48,887 bases of DNA from Bryobacterales bacterium (GTDB taxonomy: Bacteria > Acidobacteriota > Terriglobia > Bryobacterales > Bryobacteraceae), in assembly GCA_003135055.1 (NCBI GenBank), contig PLDF01000336.1, positions 1 to 48,887 on the forward strand. Reading direction: 5' to 3'. The position numbers and the translations under genes were made by a program. Shown piece after piece: positions 41,227 to 48,887 of the stretch. The notes beneath the pieces were generated by a model. It searched no databases. It was not told the origin of the DNA and saw only the letters and a program-made list of their open reading frames with translations. Numbering within the stretch: position 1 is the first letter of the stretch; each line of letters opens with the position of its first letter.

Positions 41227-42459
41227 TTAGCTATCCTCTCCTTCTTTCTGGCTTGACTTGAACGCGCTGCTCACCGCCCGGCGCGTCGCGCCCGCCCAGG
41301 TTCCCACTGTCCAACCGACGGCGTGCGGAACGTTGTAGTGCCCAAAGTGTCCTGGCGTGCCAGACGAATGCCCCGGATTAGGATTATCGCGGCGTGTCGC
41401 CGAACTCGCGCCCGCCTGATCGGTGGTTTCCGAAGGCGGCCTTGGTGCAGATGTTCCTCCCGCACCGCTCTCTGAGAGGTCACCAGCCGAGGCTGAGGAA
41501 ACCGCGCTCCCGCCTATATTTGCACCACCTTCTGGCGGAGGCGTCGGTGGACCGCCCGGTGGTGGCGGCGGGGGAGGATCATCTCCTCCGCTCCCGGCGC
41601 TGGCCGCTCCGCCCTGCATACCGGCCCATCCGGCAACTGCCGTCTGCACCGCCGCCGCAGCTATGCCCGCCACGGCGAACATCGTGCTCCCGACATCGCC
41701 GGAGACGATTCGCTTCGCGAGGAAGGGAATCATAAGAATCATGATGGAGAGTAGGATGCTGGCAAGCGAGATCAGCAGCATCTGGCTGGCCCCCTGAAAC
41801 GCGCCCCCAATGTTCTGCGCCGTGAAGATGTTCGCCAGGCTGTTGGCGCTCATAATCGTCAACAACTGGCTGATGATCGCGTAAATAATGCCCCATGCAT
41901 TCCACACCAACAGGTTCACCATGAATGTCTTTGCCAGTTGGCCGACGCCAAGCGCAGGGTACAACGCCAGCACCAACGGCCCAACGACGTATAGAACCGC
42001 GCCATACATGCTGTAGAAAAACGAAAAAATGGCGTACGAAATCGGGAAGACGATCACCGCAATCGCCTGCAGAATCAGGCTGAACGTGCCGGCCACTCCG
42101 CCGACCACCCAATTCCACCAGGCGCCGTTGCCGGGGTTCGTGGAGAGATAGTTCTGCACTTGATCCCGGAAGTTCGTCCAGACGTCCGTAGGCGCAATCA
42201 TCTGCGCTATGTTGGCAAAGGCATTGTTCACGTTAATGAATACGTTCGGATACTGGCTGATAACCAACCCCATAAAGAGGTAGCGCACGCCCGCGAGTGC
42301 CAGAGCCCGCGCGTCTCCACCTTTTGCGTAGGCTTCGTAGACGGCGAATAGCGCAGCCAAGAGGAGAATCGCGTTGGCCACCTGCTGAACCGCAGGCAGC
42401 ACAGCGGAACCCGTGATGCCGTTGTACACCTGCTGAAACATCGATTGGAAATAGAACAT
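41227..42459 (-). CDS. virB6: VirB6/TrbL-like polytopic membrane protein
   Basis: ATG 42459, 410 residues. An N-terminal amphipathic part, then about six membrane segments (about 20-60, 70-90, 115-170, 180-200, 225-250), e.g. 'FSLILQAIAVIVFPISYAIF' and 'LLISLASILLSIMILMIPFL', as in VirB6/TrbL. From about 285 on the sequence is Pro/Gly/Ser-rich, low complexity, presumably cytoplasmic. Channel component in the inner membrane. It starts 10 bp after the next gene of the operon. Confidence 0.85.
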   Translation of the reverse strand: MFYFQSMFQQVYNGITGSAVLPAVQQVANAILLLAALFAVYEAYAKGGDARALALAGVRYLFMGLVISQYPNVFINVNNAFANIAQMIAPTDVWTNFRDQVQNYLSTNPGNGAWWNWVVGGVAGTFSLILQAIAVIVFPISYAIFSFFYSMYGAVLYVVGPLVLALYPALGVGQLAKTFMVNLLVWNAWGIIYAIISQLLTIMSANSLANIFTAQNIGGAFQGASQMLLISLASILLSIMILMIPFLAKRIVSGDVGSTMFAVAGIAAAAVQTAVAGWAGMQGGAASAGSGGDDPPPPPPPGGPPTPPPEGGANIGGSAVSSASAGDLSESGAGGTSAPRPPSETTDQAGASSATRRDNPNPGHSSGTPGHFGHYNVPHAVGWTVGTWAGATRRAVSSAFKSSQKEGEDS

Positions 42460-42468
42460 GTCGTCGCC

Positions 42469-43287
42469 TCAGTGCATCGAATCCATGGCATTCTGCCGAA
42501 TCTGCGCAGCGTTATTGGCATTGAACTTCAATTGCGCGCTGCTGTTTGCCAAGGCGATCGCGCGTAGTCGCATCACGTCCCCAAGCGCCGACTGCGTGAA
42601 CGCGTTTGCGCGCACCAGCCAAGCCGCGGCCTCGGCCTCAATCATCGGCGCGGTTCCAGGCGCCGCCTGGCCCAGCGCAGTATTGATCTGATCCGCGGCC
42701 TGCATTTCGGTATCGGCAATGGCATCAATGGCAATCGCTCGTTTCATGGCATCCTGTGCCGCCGCGTCGTTCATATCAACCAGATCCCGCGTTTGCGGTG
42801 ACGCGTTCTGCTGTGTAGGCACGGTTTGGTAGAGCGTCTGGTAACTAGGCGTGACGTTCGGCACGTTCAACGGATTGCGCGACAGCAGTATCTGCTCGAG
42901 TTGCTGCGGGTTGGCCAGGGTGGCGCTCGCGACGTTGACCCTGGAAGTTGCCTGAATCTGGTTGTAGAGAGCTTGAATCAGGCCCACCAGTCCTTGGGCC
43001 CGGTTTATAGCAGGTTGGGGATAAACGATATTGTTAAAGAACGCCAGAAGGCTGTTCATGAGACTGTTGAGCGTTCCTAATGCACGATTAATCGTCAACA
43101 GCGCCGGAACGATTGTATTGCTAATGGCGCTACCGATCCTGTTGATCGCGGCCACAATCGCGCCCCAGTCAATTCCGAGTTGCGCTCTGGCCGGCTGAGG
43201 CGCCACCAGTGACACGATAAGCATCAACACCACGAGCCTCGTTCGGTGTTCCCACAACACTTGCAACAACCGCCATTTCTGATCCAT
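42469..43287 (-). CDS. TrbJ/VirB5-like protein, copy 1
   Basis: ATG 43287 after TAAGGAGACTCAA; 272 residues. Signal peptide ('LVVLMLIVSLVAPQPARAQ'). 'NNIVYPQPAINRAQGLVGLI' and 'NVASATLANPQQLEQILLSR' recur in the next gene, so the two are paralogues. Helical and periplasmic, in the place of TrbJ/VirB5 (minor pilin or pilus assembly) between VirB4 and VirB6. Family assignment rests on position and layout. Confidence 0.7.
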   Translation of the reverse strand: MDQKWRLLQVLWEHRTRLVVLMLIVSLVAPQPARAQLGIDWGAIVAAINRIGSAISNTIVPALLTINRALGTLNSLMNSLLAFFNNIVYPQPAINRAQGLVGLIQALYNQIQATSRVNVASATLANPQQLEQILLSRNPLNVPNVTPSYQTLYQTVPTQQNASPQTRDLVDMNDAAAQDAMKRAIAIDAIADTEMQAADQINTALGQAAPGTAPMIEAEAAAWLVRANAFTQSALGDVMRLRAIALANSSAQLKFNANNAAQIRQNAMDSMH

Positions 43288-43297
43288 TTGAGTCTCC

Positions 43298-44128
43298 TTA
43301 CTTAAACAACGTTGTGGTGTCCTGGCGGAACTGGCCCGCCATATCGGCCTGGCGCTTGCGAATTGCGTTGGCGTGCGCAAGGATAGCCGCCTCCTCGCGC
43401 AGTTCAACAGCAAGCAGTTTTTGCATCATGGCCTGGTTCTCGACGGCCGCCGCCAGACCGGCGCCGGTGAGAAAGGCGGACGAGCCGGGTGCCGCTTGAG
43501 CCGCTTGATCCTCGATCATCTGGGCCCCCTGAAGCGTCTGTTGCACCACCTGGTCGGAGGCCTTGATAGCCTTCAGCGTGTCCATTGCCAGCGCGTCGCT
43601 CATATCCACTCGCTGTTGGTCGCCGGGACTGATGTTCGCCGCCGGAGGCAGTGGCTGGAATGTTGTCCGGAACACCTGATCGAACTGGGCAAAGTCCGCA
43701 ATCGACGCATTCCGCATGATCGCTTCCAGAGCAATCGGATTTGGCAGCGTCGCACTCCGGACGTTCACATTGTCGATGGCCGTCACCAAGCCACGAAACT
43801 GCCCGACCAGTTGCGTCACCATCAGCTGGGCCTGGTTGATCAGGGCAACGGGGTAGACGATGTTTTCCCACAAGTTGACCAGGGACTGGAGGGAGCCGTT
43901 GATGTCATTCAAAAGACCAATCGAGGCGCCCAGCAAAGCCCCAATTGTGAGCGTGATCAAGTTGACAACGGCGGTGGCCGCCGCGATGACCGCAAGCGCG
44001 CCTATCTGTGCTGTGGCAGGCGGGGGACCGATCAGCCCAAACGCCAGTGCCATGGCTAAGAATATGGCGATCCTGGACCTCCCTTTACCAGTGATAAGGG
44101 ATGAGAAATAGCATTTGAGGAATTCCAC
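43298..44128 (-). CDS. TrbJ/VirB5-like protein, copy 2
   Basis: GTG 44128, 6 bp after the VirB4 stop; 276 residues. Signal peptide ending 'GPPPATAQ', then hydrophobic stretches 'IAAATAVVNLITLTIGALLG' before a long helical part. Shares with copy 1 'NIVYPVALINQAQLMV', 'NVRSATLPNPIALEAIM' and a '..SPGDQQRVDMSDALAMDT' block (copy 1 '..SPQTRDLVDMNDAAAQDA'). The pair arose by duplication and diverged. Confidence 0.7.
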   Translation of the reverse strand: MEFLKCYFSSLITGKGRSRIAIFLAMALAFGLIGPPPATAQIGALAVIAAATAVVNLITLTIGALLGASIGLLNDINGSLQSLVNLWENIVYPVALINQAQLMVTQLVGQFRGLVTAIDNVNVRSATLPNPIALEAIMRNASIADFAQFDQVFRTTFQPLPPAANISPGDQQRVDMSDALAMDTLKAIKASDQVVQQTLQGAQMIEDQAAQAAPGSSAFLTGAGLAAAVENQAMMQKLLAVELREEAAILAHANAIRKRQADMAGQFRQDTTTLFK

Positions 44129-44134
44129 GTCGGA

Positions 44135-46795
44135 TTACCCCGCTACCGTCGCTGCGGCGACGGTTTTCACCGCGCCAGACAATTCTTCTGGCAGTTCGGC
44201 GACATCGGCGAGCCCCAGTGGAAATTTTGCCGCGAGCTTTTCGTACGCTTGAAAGAGAGCCATCCCCCGATTCGATTCCAGGAACCAGGCGCGGTACATC
44301 CGTTCGCGCTTGAAGGTCGTGCAGATCCAGTATTCGATCGGCGTCGGCACAATGTTGATGGTCTGTGTGGTTTCAGCCTTCTCGCCCAGCACCAGCAGTG
44401 CCTGTGCCTTCCGTCCCTTTCGCGGCGCACTGAAGCCCCGCACTTCATTCAGAGCCGTTTGGTTAAGATGCAGGTATGTGCCGAGCAGCTTAAGATCGCC
44501 CTGCTGCTGCCCGATGATTTTCGTCGAGACATTTTTGACGATGCCGGGGCCGTGCGGTCGCGGCTGGGCTTCTGTCCCCACGAAATCTTCCAATGCCTGG
44601 CTGATGCCCCAGATGCTGGCTCCGCGTTTTCTGCCAGTCCGGAACAACTGCTCTACCTGCGGCGCCAGCACCGCCGAATCCAGCAGGGACCAACACTCAT
44701 CTAGGACCGTGATGTTCGGCTGTCCGCTTCGCCCCGACGCGCGCTCCGACATCGCGTTTGCGATGATCATGCTCATCGAGCTTTCCAGCTTGGGATCAGA
44801 CGTGAGGCCCTCGACGTTGAAGAAGAGCCAATTCTCGTCTGTGCGGATGGTCGTGGGCTGGTCGAACAGCCGGGCGTACACTTTGTCACCCGTCCATTCG
44901 CGCAGCTTTACGGCGGCAAGCTGCGCCTCATCCCGGATCCGCTCAACTTCCGATTCGTCCCGCCATGTCTCCAGTTCCTGGCGCAAATCCTGGAACGTCG
45001 GGATCGGCCTGTCCTCCCTCGTTCTGCACCGCTGATACGTGCTCACAATGGCATCGGTCAGGAGGTTATCGAGGATCGCGGTATCGGCTGCCGGACTGTT
45101 CATGCCGATCATGTGCCGGGTCAGGTTCTTCAAAAACGCCAGTTTGTCGTTCGATGGCGTGATCGACCCCGGCGGAAGGTCCCACGCATTCAGCGTTTCC
45201 GAACCCTCAAGATCTACATCAATGCAACGGCCGCCCATCAACTCGACCAGTGGCCTGTACGAACTGCCGCGCTCCAGAATCGAAATGAGCGGATTCAAGC
45301 GGGCCATCATCGTCAGAAACATCTGCGCCATGAACGTCTTGCCGCCACCCGACTTCGCGGTGATTAAGACATTGGCGTCGCTCAGACCGGGGTCAAACGG
45401 AGAGAACGGAACGAGCTGCCGGTACGGCGTCTCCAGCAGAATCAACGGTGAGTTCGGCGTTCCCTTCCATGGGGATTCCACCATCAGCAGATCCGCCGCG
45501 TGCAGCGTGAAGCAATCATGCTCGCGCTTATTCTCATCCGCCATTCCCGGCAGCCCATTGATGTAGAGGCGCCGCTTTGCGAGATCTTCCGGCAAACCCC
45601 GAGCGCCGTTCATTCGCATGATGGCGTGCAGCGCCCGTTGCCGGCGGTCCGCAAGGATTCGTTCCTGCTCCTCCAAGTCCCGGCGGCTCTGGATCGTCGT
45701 GGACGTTCTTACTGTAATGACGACGCTGACCTGGGCGCTTTTCAGCGAGCTGGAGATCAGGTCCTGAAGGGTCTGCATCAGTTGCCCTTCCGCAACCCGC
45801 GCATCCACGTTGACCTTGAAGCCGCCTTTGGAATCGCGCTGAGCCGCGGTCATGCGGCGCAACCGTCCCTTGAAAAGCTTGAGCCGCTCCGTCTGGTCCG
45901 GGATGCTCACCTCGGTATTGATTACTAACGGAAAGTCGAGCCCGAGCAACTCGCGAAAGATGCCAGGAAAGGTGGCATCGGGGAGATCCTTCAAAGACAA
46001 GAATGAGTACAGAAGCCCGCCGATCTTGATGTAGGTTTCCTGATCGTCCTCAATGTGCGTGTTGGCCGCCTGCTCCCGCGCGCTCCGATAATCGATAGTC
46101 AGTTCCGGCCGGCGGTATGCGATGTCATCGCGGAAGAGCGGATTCATTGCCCGCTTCAGCTCCAAAAACATCTCTTCATCAGTCAGCCGCCGTACCGCCA
46201 TCTCAGTAGCGTTGAGAGTCTGTTCCACGCCCTTCATCATGGATTCGAACTCCGCAACCAAATCTTCGTGTTCGCGGCGCGTGCGTTGGATACACTTCGT
46301 GGCTGAAGCGCTCCGGCCGCCGGTCAACTTCCCCAGTTTCTTCCCGGCGCCGGTCTCGGTAGCCTCGTGATGAATACGCGGATCCCAACAAAAATACGCA
46401 TGCAGTCTCGGAGTGAGATAGAAGCCCGATTGCTCCTTTTGCTTCCACGCTGTAAGCCGGACGCGATCGAGACTCTGCACCACTGGATTGTCGGAGCGGA
46501 GCTGGTTCCTATACTGACTAGGAAGCTCGCCTAAGCCTTCGGTCACCTCGAAGCGCACCTGCATTCGCATCGATCGCTCCGTCAACGAACGCACAAGCGC
46601 CTCAAGAGAATGCTTCGTTTGGTTTCGCGTTTCGTCCGAGTGGTAATAGGAGTTGATGCCGCCGAGATCGTAGCCCGCGACCAAGGCGCCGTTGGACCGG
46701 ACGATCACATTGTCAAGGTAATCGCGGATCGGCAGTAACTCACAAAATGCCGGTTGGTGCAGACTTGCTTCGTGCTGGCGCATCGTTAAAGGCAT
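44135..46795 (-). CDS. virB4: VirB4/TrbE-like secretion ATPase
   Basis: ATG 46795 after AAGGAGGACCAACCAG; it overlaps the end of VirB3 by 10 bp. 886 residues. N-terminal CagE/TrbE/VirB domain ('NVIVRSNGALVAGYDLGG', 'MQVRFEVTEGLGELPSQY'), then the ATPase domain with Walker A 'AKSGGGKT' (about 479-487) and Walker B 'ITVLDECWSLLDS' (about 695-707), followed by 'QLFRTGRKRGASIWGISQAL'. It powers pilus assembly and substrate transfer. Length and motifs are normal. Confidence 0.92.
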   Translation of the reverse strand: MPLTMRQHEASLHQPAFCELLPIRDYLDNVIVRSNGALVAGYDLGGINSYYHSDETRNQTKHSLEALVRSLTERSMRMQVRFEVTEGLGELPSQYRNQLRSDNPVVQSLDRVRLTAWKQKEQSGFYLTPRLHAYFCWDPRIHHEATETGAGKKLGKLTGGRSASATKCIQRTRREHEDLVAEFESMMKGVEQTLNATEMAVRRLTDEEMFLELKRAMNPLFRDDIAYRRPELTIDYRSAREQAANTHIEDDQETYIKIGGLLYSFLSLKDLPDATFPGIFRELLGLDFPLVINTEVSIPDQTERLKLFKGRLRRMTAAQRDSKGGFKVNVDARVAEGQLMQTLQDLISSSLKSAQVSVVITVRTSTTIQSRRDLEEQERILADRRQRALHAIMRMNGARGLPEDLAKRRLYINGLPGMADENKREHDCFTLHAADLLMVESPWKGTPNSPLILLETPYRQLVPFSPFDPGLSDANVLITAKSGGGKTFMAQMFLTMMARLNPLISILERGSSYRPLVELMGGRCIDVDLEGSETLNAWDLPPGSITPSNDKLAFLKNLTRHMIGMNSPAADTAILDNLLTDAIVSTYQRCRTREDRPIPTFQDLRQELETWRDESEVERIRDEAQLAAVKLREWTGDKVYARLFDQPTTIRTDENWLFFNVEGLTSDPKLESSMSMIIANAMSERASGRSGQPNITVLDECWSLLDSAVLAPQVEQLFRTGRKRGASIWGISQALEDFVGTEAQPRPHGPGIVKNVSTKIIGQQQGDLKLLGTYLHLNQTALNEVRGFSAPRKGRKAQALLVLGEKAETTQTINIVPTPIEYWICTTFKRERMYRAWFLESNRGMALFQAYEKLAAKFPLGLADVAELPEELSGAVKTVAAATVAG

Positions 46796-47136
46796 TCTGG
46801 TTGGTCCTCCTTCAGGTACATCGCTTTCTGCTGAGAATCCCGCTCCATGCCGCAATAGACCCGCGGCTTCGTGTGCCACTCCAGGAAATCGAAGAGGTAG
46901 CGCCGGGGCTTTCCGTACTTGAATGCGATCAGCAGCGGAATCGCCAGGATGGGAACGATGTATTGCAGGAGCACGTTCAGTGGAACACCCGCAACCTCTC
47001 TGTGCAGGAACCGTCCGCAGACGTTGGTAAACACCGCTAATCCCAAGATGACGAACGCGTCCTCGAATTCGAGGTAAAGGAACGTGACACGCGTGTGCAG
47101 ATTTCGATGGACGTGCGTAATATTCAGGGCGTTCAT
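46786..47136 (-). CDS. virB3: VirB3-like membrane protein
   Basis: ATG 47136, 116 residues. N-terminal 'VTFLYLEFEDAFVILGLAV', then a membrane segment 'LLQYIVPILAIPLLIAFKYG' followed by 'KPRRYLFDFLEW', the VirB3/TrbD pattern with short extensions. Overlaps the VirB4 start, as VirB3-VirB4 pairs usually do. Confidence 0.75.
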   Translation of the reverse strand: MNALNITHVHRNLHTRVTFLYLEFEDAFVILGLAVFTNVCGRFLHREVAGVPLNVLLQYIVPILAIPLLIAFKYGKPRRYLFDFLEWHTKPRVYCGMERDSQQKAMYLKEDQPECL

Positions 47137-47168
47137 TGATACCTCCGATTACTTGAGCTCATGTTTCC

Positions 47169-47624
47169 TCAGCTGATTCCTCCGAGCCCTCTCCGGACAA
47201 AGAACTCCGCCAGTCGTAGCAGTCCCGAAAGAGCCAGCGCCATTCCAGCCGCCGCAAAGTGTCTGATCCAGGGCATCCCGCTGTAAAGGCGGTGGCCGAT
47301 TCCGCCGTAGGCGAGCACTCCTTGTACGATCTGCAGGACGGCGTACACGGGCATGAACACGTTGCAAGTCCAGTTCACAAGACCGCGCAGCGTAATCCAA
47401 ATGCTGTCCGGGCTGTTCCAGGCCGACTGCGATGCGAATGTTTCGAGGCCGCGCAACAGGCCGGAAACCATCAGGCACATTAGCCCCGCCCAAGCAATGT
47501 ACTGATGGGGATAACCGCGCGCGTACCGAACCACGGCGAGCGCGAGAAACAATCCGGCCACGGTGGGCATGATGACGTTGCCCATCCAATTCGTCAGATT
47601 CGTGATTCCATTCAGAAAGTTCAT
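47169..47624 (-). CDS. VirB2-like membrane protein with two pilin-like repeats
   Basis: ATG 47624, 151 residues, four membrane segments. The first half ('NWMGNVIMPTVAGL', 'VSGLLRGLETF') and the second half ('NWTCNVFMPVYAVL', 'LSGLLRLAEFF') share the pattern of the short pilin-like protein at 48353 ('NWVGNVIAPVGAGV', 'VSGLTRLLEFW'). It therefore looks like an internally duplicated VirB2-type protein. Position upstream of VirB3 fits a pilin role. Confidence 0.65.
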   Translation of the reverse strand: MNFLNGITNLTNWMGNVIMPTVAGLFLALAVVRYARGYPHQYIAWAGLMCLMVSGLLRGLETFASQSAWNSPDSIWITLRGLVNWTCNVFMPVYAVLQIVQGVLAYGGIGHRLYSGMPWIRHFAAAGMALALSGLLRLAEFFVRRGLGGIS

Positions 47625-47636
47625 AGGCTCACAACG

Positions 47637-48278
47637 TCACATCATCGAGACAACCAGCCGCCACAGAGCGGACACTGTCAGGAATCCCGCCGCGCAGCAG
47701 ATCAGCCGCATGGCAGGCTTGCCGAATGCAAAGTTCAAGATGGCCCCAATAATCGCCAGCCCGGCTGCGACCGGAAGAATGCGGCTCGCCGTGTACGTCC
47801 ACATGCCTGCCAGCACGTCCGCGAGGGCAAACTTCGTTCCTGAATTCCACCCTTGCAGCAAAGCCTGCGTGCTTGCGATAGACAGAAGAAACATTCCGCC
47901 AAGAATCGAGTAGAGTGGGGACCGTCCCTCGGAAATGTCAACTACTCCGCGAAGCACCAGCCACGCGGCCAGCACGGGAGCGAGATAGCCGACCAAAAAC
48001 TGATTGACGAAATTGGTGACGTCCACCTGGAATACATTCAGGAGCGCCGTTCCCCCGCCTCCGGAGATGGGCACATTCATGCCGAAGCCGGAGAACCAGC
48101 TCAGGATCTGCGGCAAGGTGAGCATCACGGCCGCCCAGAACATCCACAGGCCGAATCTTCCGTTCTGAAGCATCGAACTTTGATTTCGAAGCGCCAGGCC
48201 CGCGAGTACAAGTGCCACCAGCGCCGCGACCGGCGCCAAGCCGAGCAATAAGCCGATTCCGTCGTTGATCAAGTTCAT
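47637..48278 (-). CDS. Polytopic membrane protein of the pilin region (213 aa)
   Basis: Start at ATG 48278, where the sequence becomes membrane-like; the longer frame overlaps the pilin-like gene. Five to six membrane segments (e.g. 'LLLGLAPVAALVALVLAGLA', 'FLVGYLAPVLAAWLVLRG', 'ILPVAAGLAIIGAILNFAFG') and a Gly-rich loop 'ISGGGG'. No family recognised; part of the same operon. Confidence 0.65.
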   Translation of the reverse strand: MNLINDGIGLLLGLAPVAALVALVLAGLALRNQSSMLQNGRFGLWMFWAAVMLTLPQILSWFSGFGMNVPISGGGGTALLNVFQVDVTNFVNQFLVGYLAPVLAAWLVLRGVVDISEGRSPLYSILGGMFLLSIASTQALLQGWNSGTKFALADVLAGMWTYTASRILPVAAGLAIIGAILNFAFGKPAMRLICCAAGFLTVSALWRLVVSMM

Positions 48279-48352
48279 TGCGAAGGACCTCGAAAGATGA
48301 CGGACGAATGGAGGGACCGCTGCCCATTCGCCCGACCATCGTGATTTGCGCC

Positions 48353-48661
48353 TCAGGGAATACCGGCGCCGCCCTGCGCGATCCAAAACTCCAGCAATCT
48401 GGTCAGACCGGACACGGCCAGGAGTCCCAGAGCTGTCCCAATCCAGCGGAGGTAACCTCGACCGCTGGCATACGAGACGATTCCGCCGACCACGGCGACG
48501 CCGGCCCCCACTGGAGCGATGACATTGCCAACCCAGTTAACGAAGTTCAGGAACGCGCCTTCCGGCTGCGCCCCGGTTTGACCCTGGACCGCAACGTTGA
48601 CCTGCGGCGCAGCGCCAAGATTTTGAGCGAGAGCTGTCAGTGGCGCCGAGCGAAGGGGCCA
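48353..48661 (-). CDS. VirB2/TrbC-like pilin, start codon not found
   Basis: A frame of about 100 codons ending TGA 48353-48355 reads 'LTALAQNLGAAPQ', then 'FLNFVNWVGNVIAPVGAG', 'GGIVSYASGRGYLRWIG', 'LGLLAVSGLTRLLEFWI' and ends 'GGAGIP': two membrane segments after a signal-peptidase-like 'ALAQ' site, as in VirB2/TrbC pilins. In-frame there is a stop at 48662-48664 and no ATG/GTG/TTG before the mature part; only CTG (before 'TALAQ') is available. The signal peptide may lie in another frame upstream because of a frameshift or assembly error. Confidence 0.6.
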   Translation of the reverse strand, partial: WPLRSAPLTALAQNLGAAPQVNVAVQGQTGAQPEGAFLNFVNWVGNVIAPVGAGVAVVGGIVSYASGRGYLRWIGTALGLLAVSGLTRLLEFWIAQGGAGIP

Positions 48662-48887
48662 TTATGGCAGCGCCATATGGGGCCAAGGCGCCAGGGCTCG
48701 ATGTCAGCGAAGGCGCCCGCAGCCTTTGACGGCCATGCGGACCTACTAACCGCGCTCGGCAGGGCGAGAGAAAAATGAGAAGCACGGGGCGGCGGCCCCT
48801 GGCTCTGCGATAAACTCTTGAGTCTGAGCTGAACCGGAACCTGCTGCGCCCTGGAGAGGAGTGAGGTCCCCTCCAGGGCATGAGCTT
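48662..48887. other. Right edge of window
   Basis: No credible complete gene. A strong hairpin is formed by GCCCTGGAG (48848-48856) and CTCCAGGGC (48871-48879), with further inner pairs; no T-run follows. It may separate this operon from genes outside the window. Confidence 0.4.

Noticed and set aside
43373..44059. 228-codon plus-strand frame over the TrbJ/VirB5-like gene
   Set aside because: Antisense to a secreted protein with signal peptide and paralogue; His/Arg/Gln-rich and without motifs.
47853..48251. 132-codon plus-strand frame over the membrane protein at 47637
   Set aside because: Antisense to a clear multi-span membrane protein; no ribosome-binding site and no family features.
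1..48887. CRISPR array
   Set aside because: No regularly spaced direct repeats of 23-40 bp with unique spacers were seen; the only tandem arrays have an 11-bp period without spacers.

Overview
The window looks like part of an Acidobacteriota genome of the Solibacter/Bryobacter type. The evidence is two secreted proteins ending in the TIGR03437 C-terminal domain (23585-25651, 33912-36071), one TIGR03435-family protein (25834-26637), high GC, and codon use typical of that group. This assignment rests on protein families only; no rRNA marker is present. Most of the window is accessory DNA.

Left part (1-9516). A GH36 alpha-galactosidase-like gene on the minus strand is split. Its N-terminal part (8848-9516) and its catalytic part (1-846) are separated by 8 kb of 'recombinase in trio' (RIT) elements. 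RIT1 (847-8847) has 54-bp terminal inverted repeats and sits in the GH36 gene. Inside it lie a remnant of RIT2 (ritA2, ritB2) and a complete, apparently intact RIT3 (ritA3-ritB3-ritC3) with 35-bp inverted repeats. All insertions into recombinase genes fall at the same codons, the Leu-Arg-His of the catalytic Arg box. The arrangement is explained by recombination between two co-oriented RIT3 copies that deleted the DNA between them.

Middle part (9.7-31 kb). This is a conjugative-element backbone, mostly on the minus strand. It includes a DUF3150-like protein, a cluster of radical-SAM / DUF2997 / DUF1257 / Ycf46-like AAA+ ATPase genes (15.8-18.6 kb), a TOTE-type AEP primase with a zinc finger, a Rad52-type annealing protein, a replication-relaxation family protein, and a TraG/VirD4-type coupling ATPase. 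Plus-strand cargo (FRG-domain protein, two unknowns) and a DUF6602 nuclease-like gene lie at 11.7-15.5 kb. Solibacter-type SBBP and TIGR03435 genes lie at 23.6-26.6 kb. The AAA+ protein carries its Walker B segment before Walker A, so it is permuted.

Right part (31-48.9 kb). This is a type IV secretion cluster (VirB9, VirB8, VirB6/TrbL, two TrbJ/VirB5-like paralogues, VirB4, VirB3, VirB2-like pilins). It is interrupted at 32.7-36.5 kb by a small island with integrase remnants, tRNA-like attachment sequences and a repeat-rich secreted protein. The most striking gene is at 36578-39268. It encodes an 896-residue protein whose motifs match the two double-psi beta-barrels of RDR/YonO-type single-chain RNA polymerases, and it lies at the end of the virB8-side operon.

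Taken together, the window is an integrative/conjugative element with its own ssDNA-processing enzymes (primase, annealase, possible RNA polymerase), an unexplained rSAM-AAA+ module, and heavy secondary invasion by RIT elements. No relaxase, VirB10 or VirB11 is visible; these may lie beyond the right edge or be absent.
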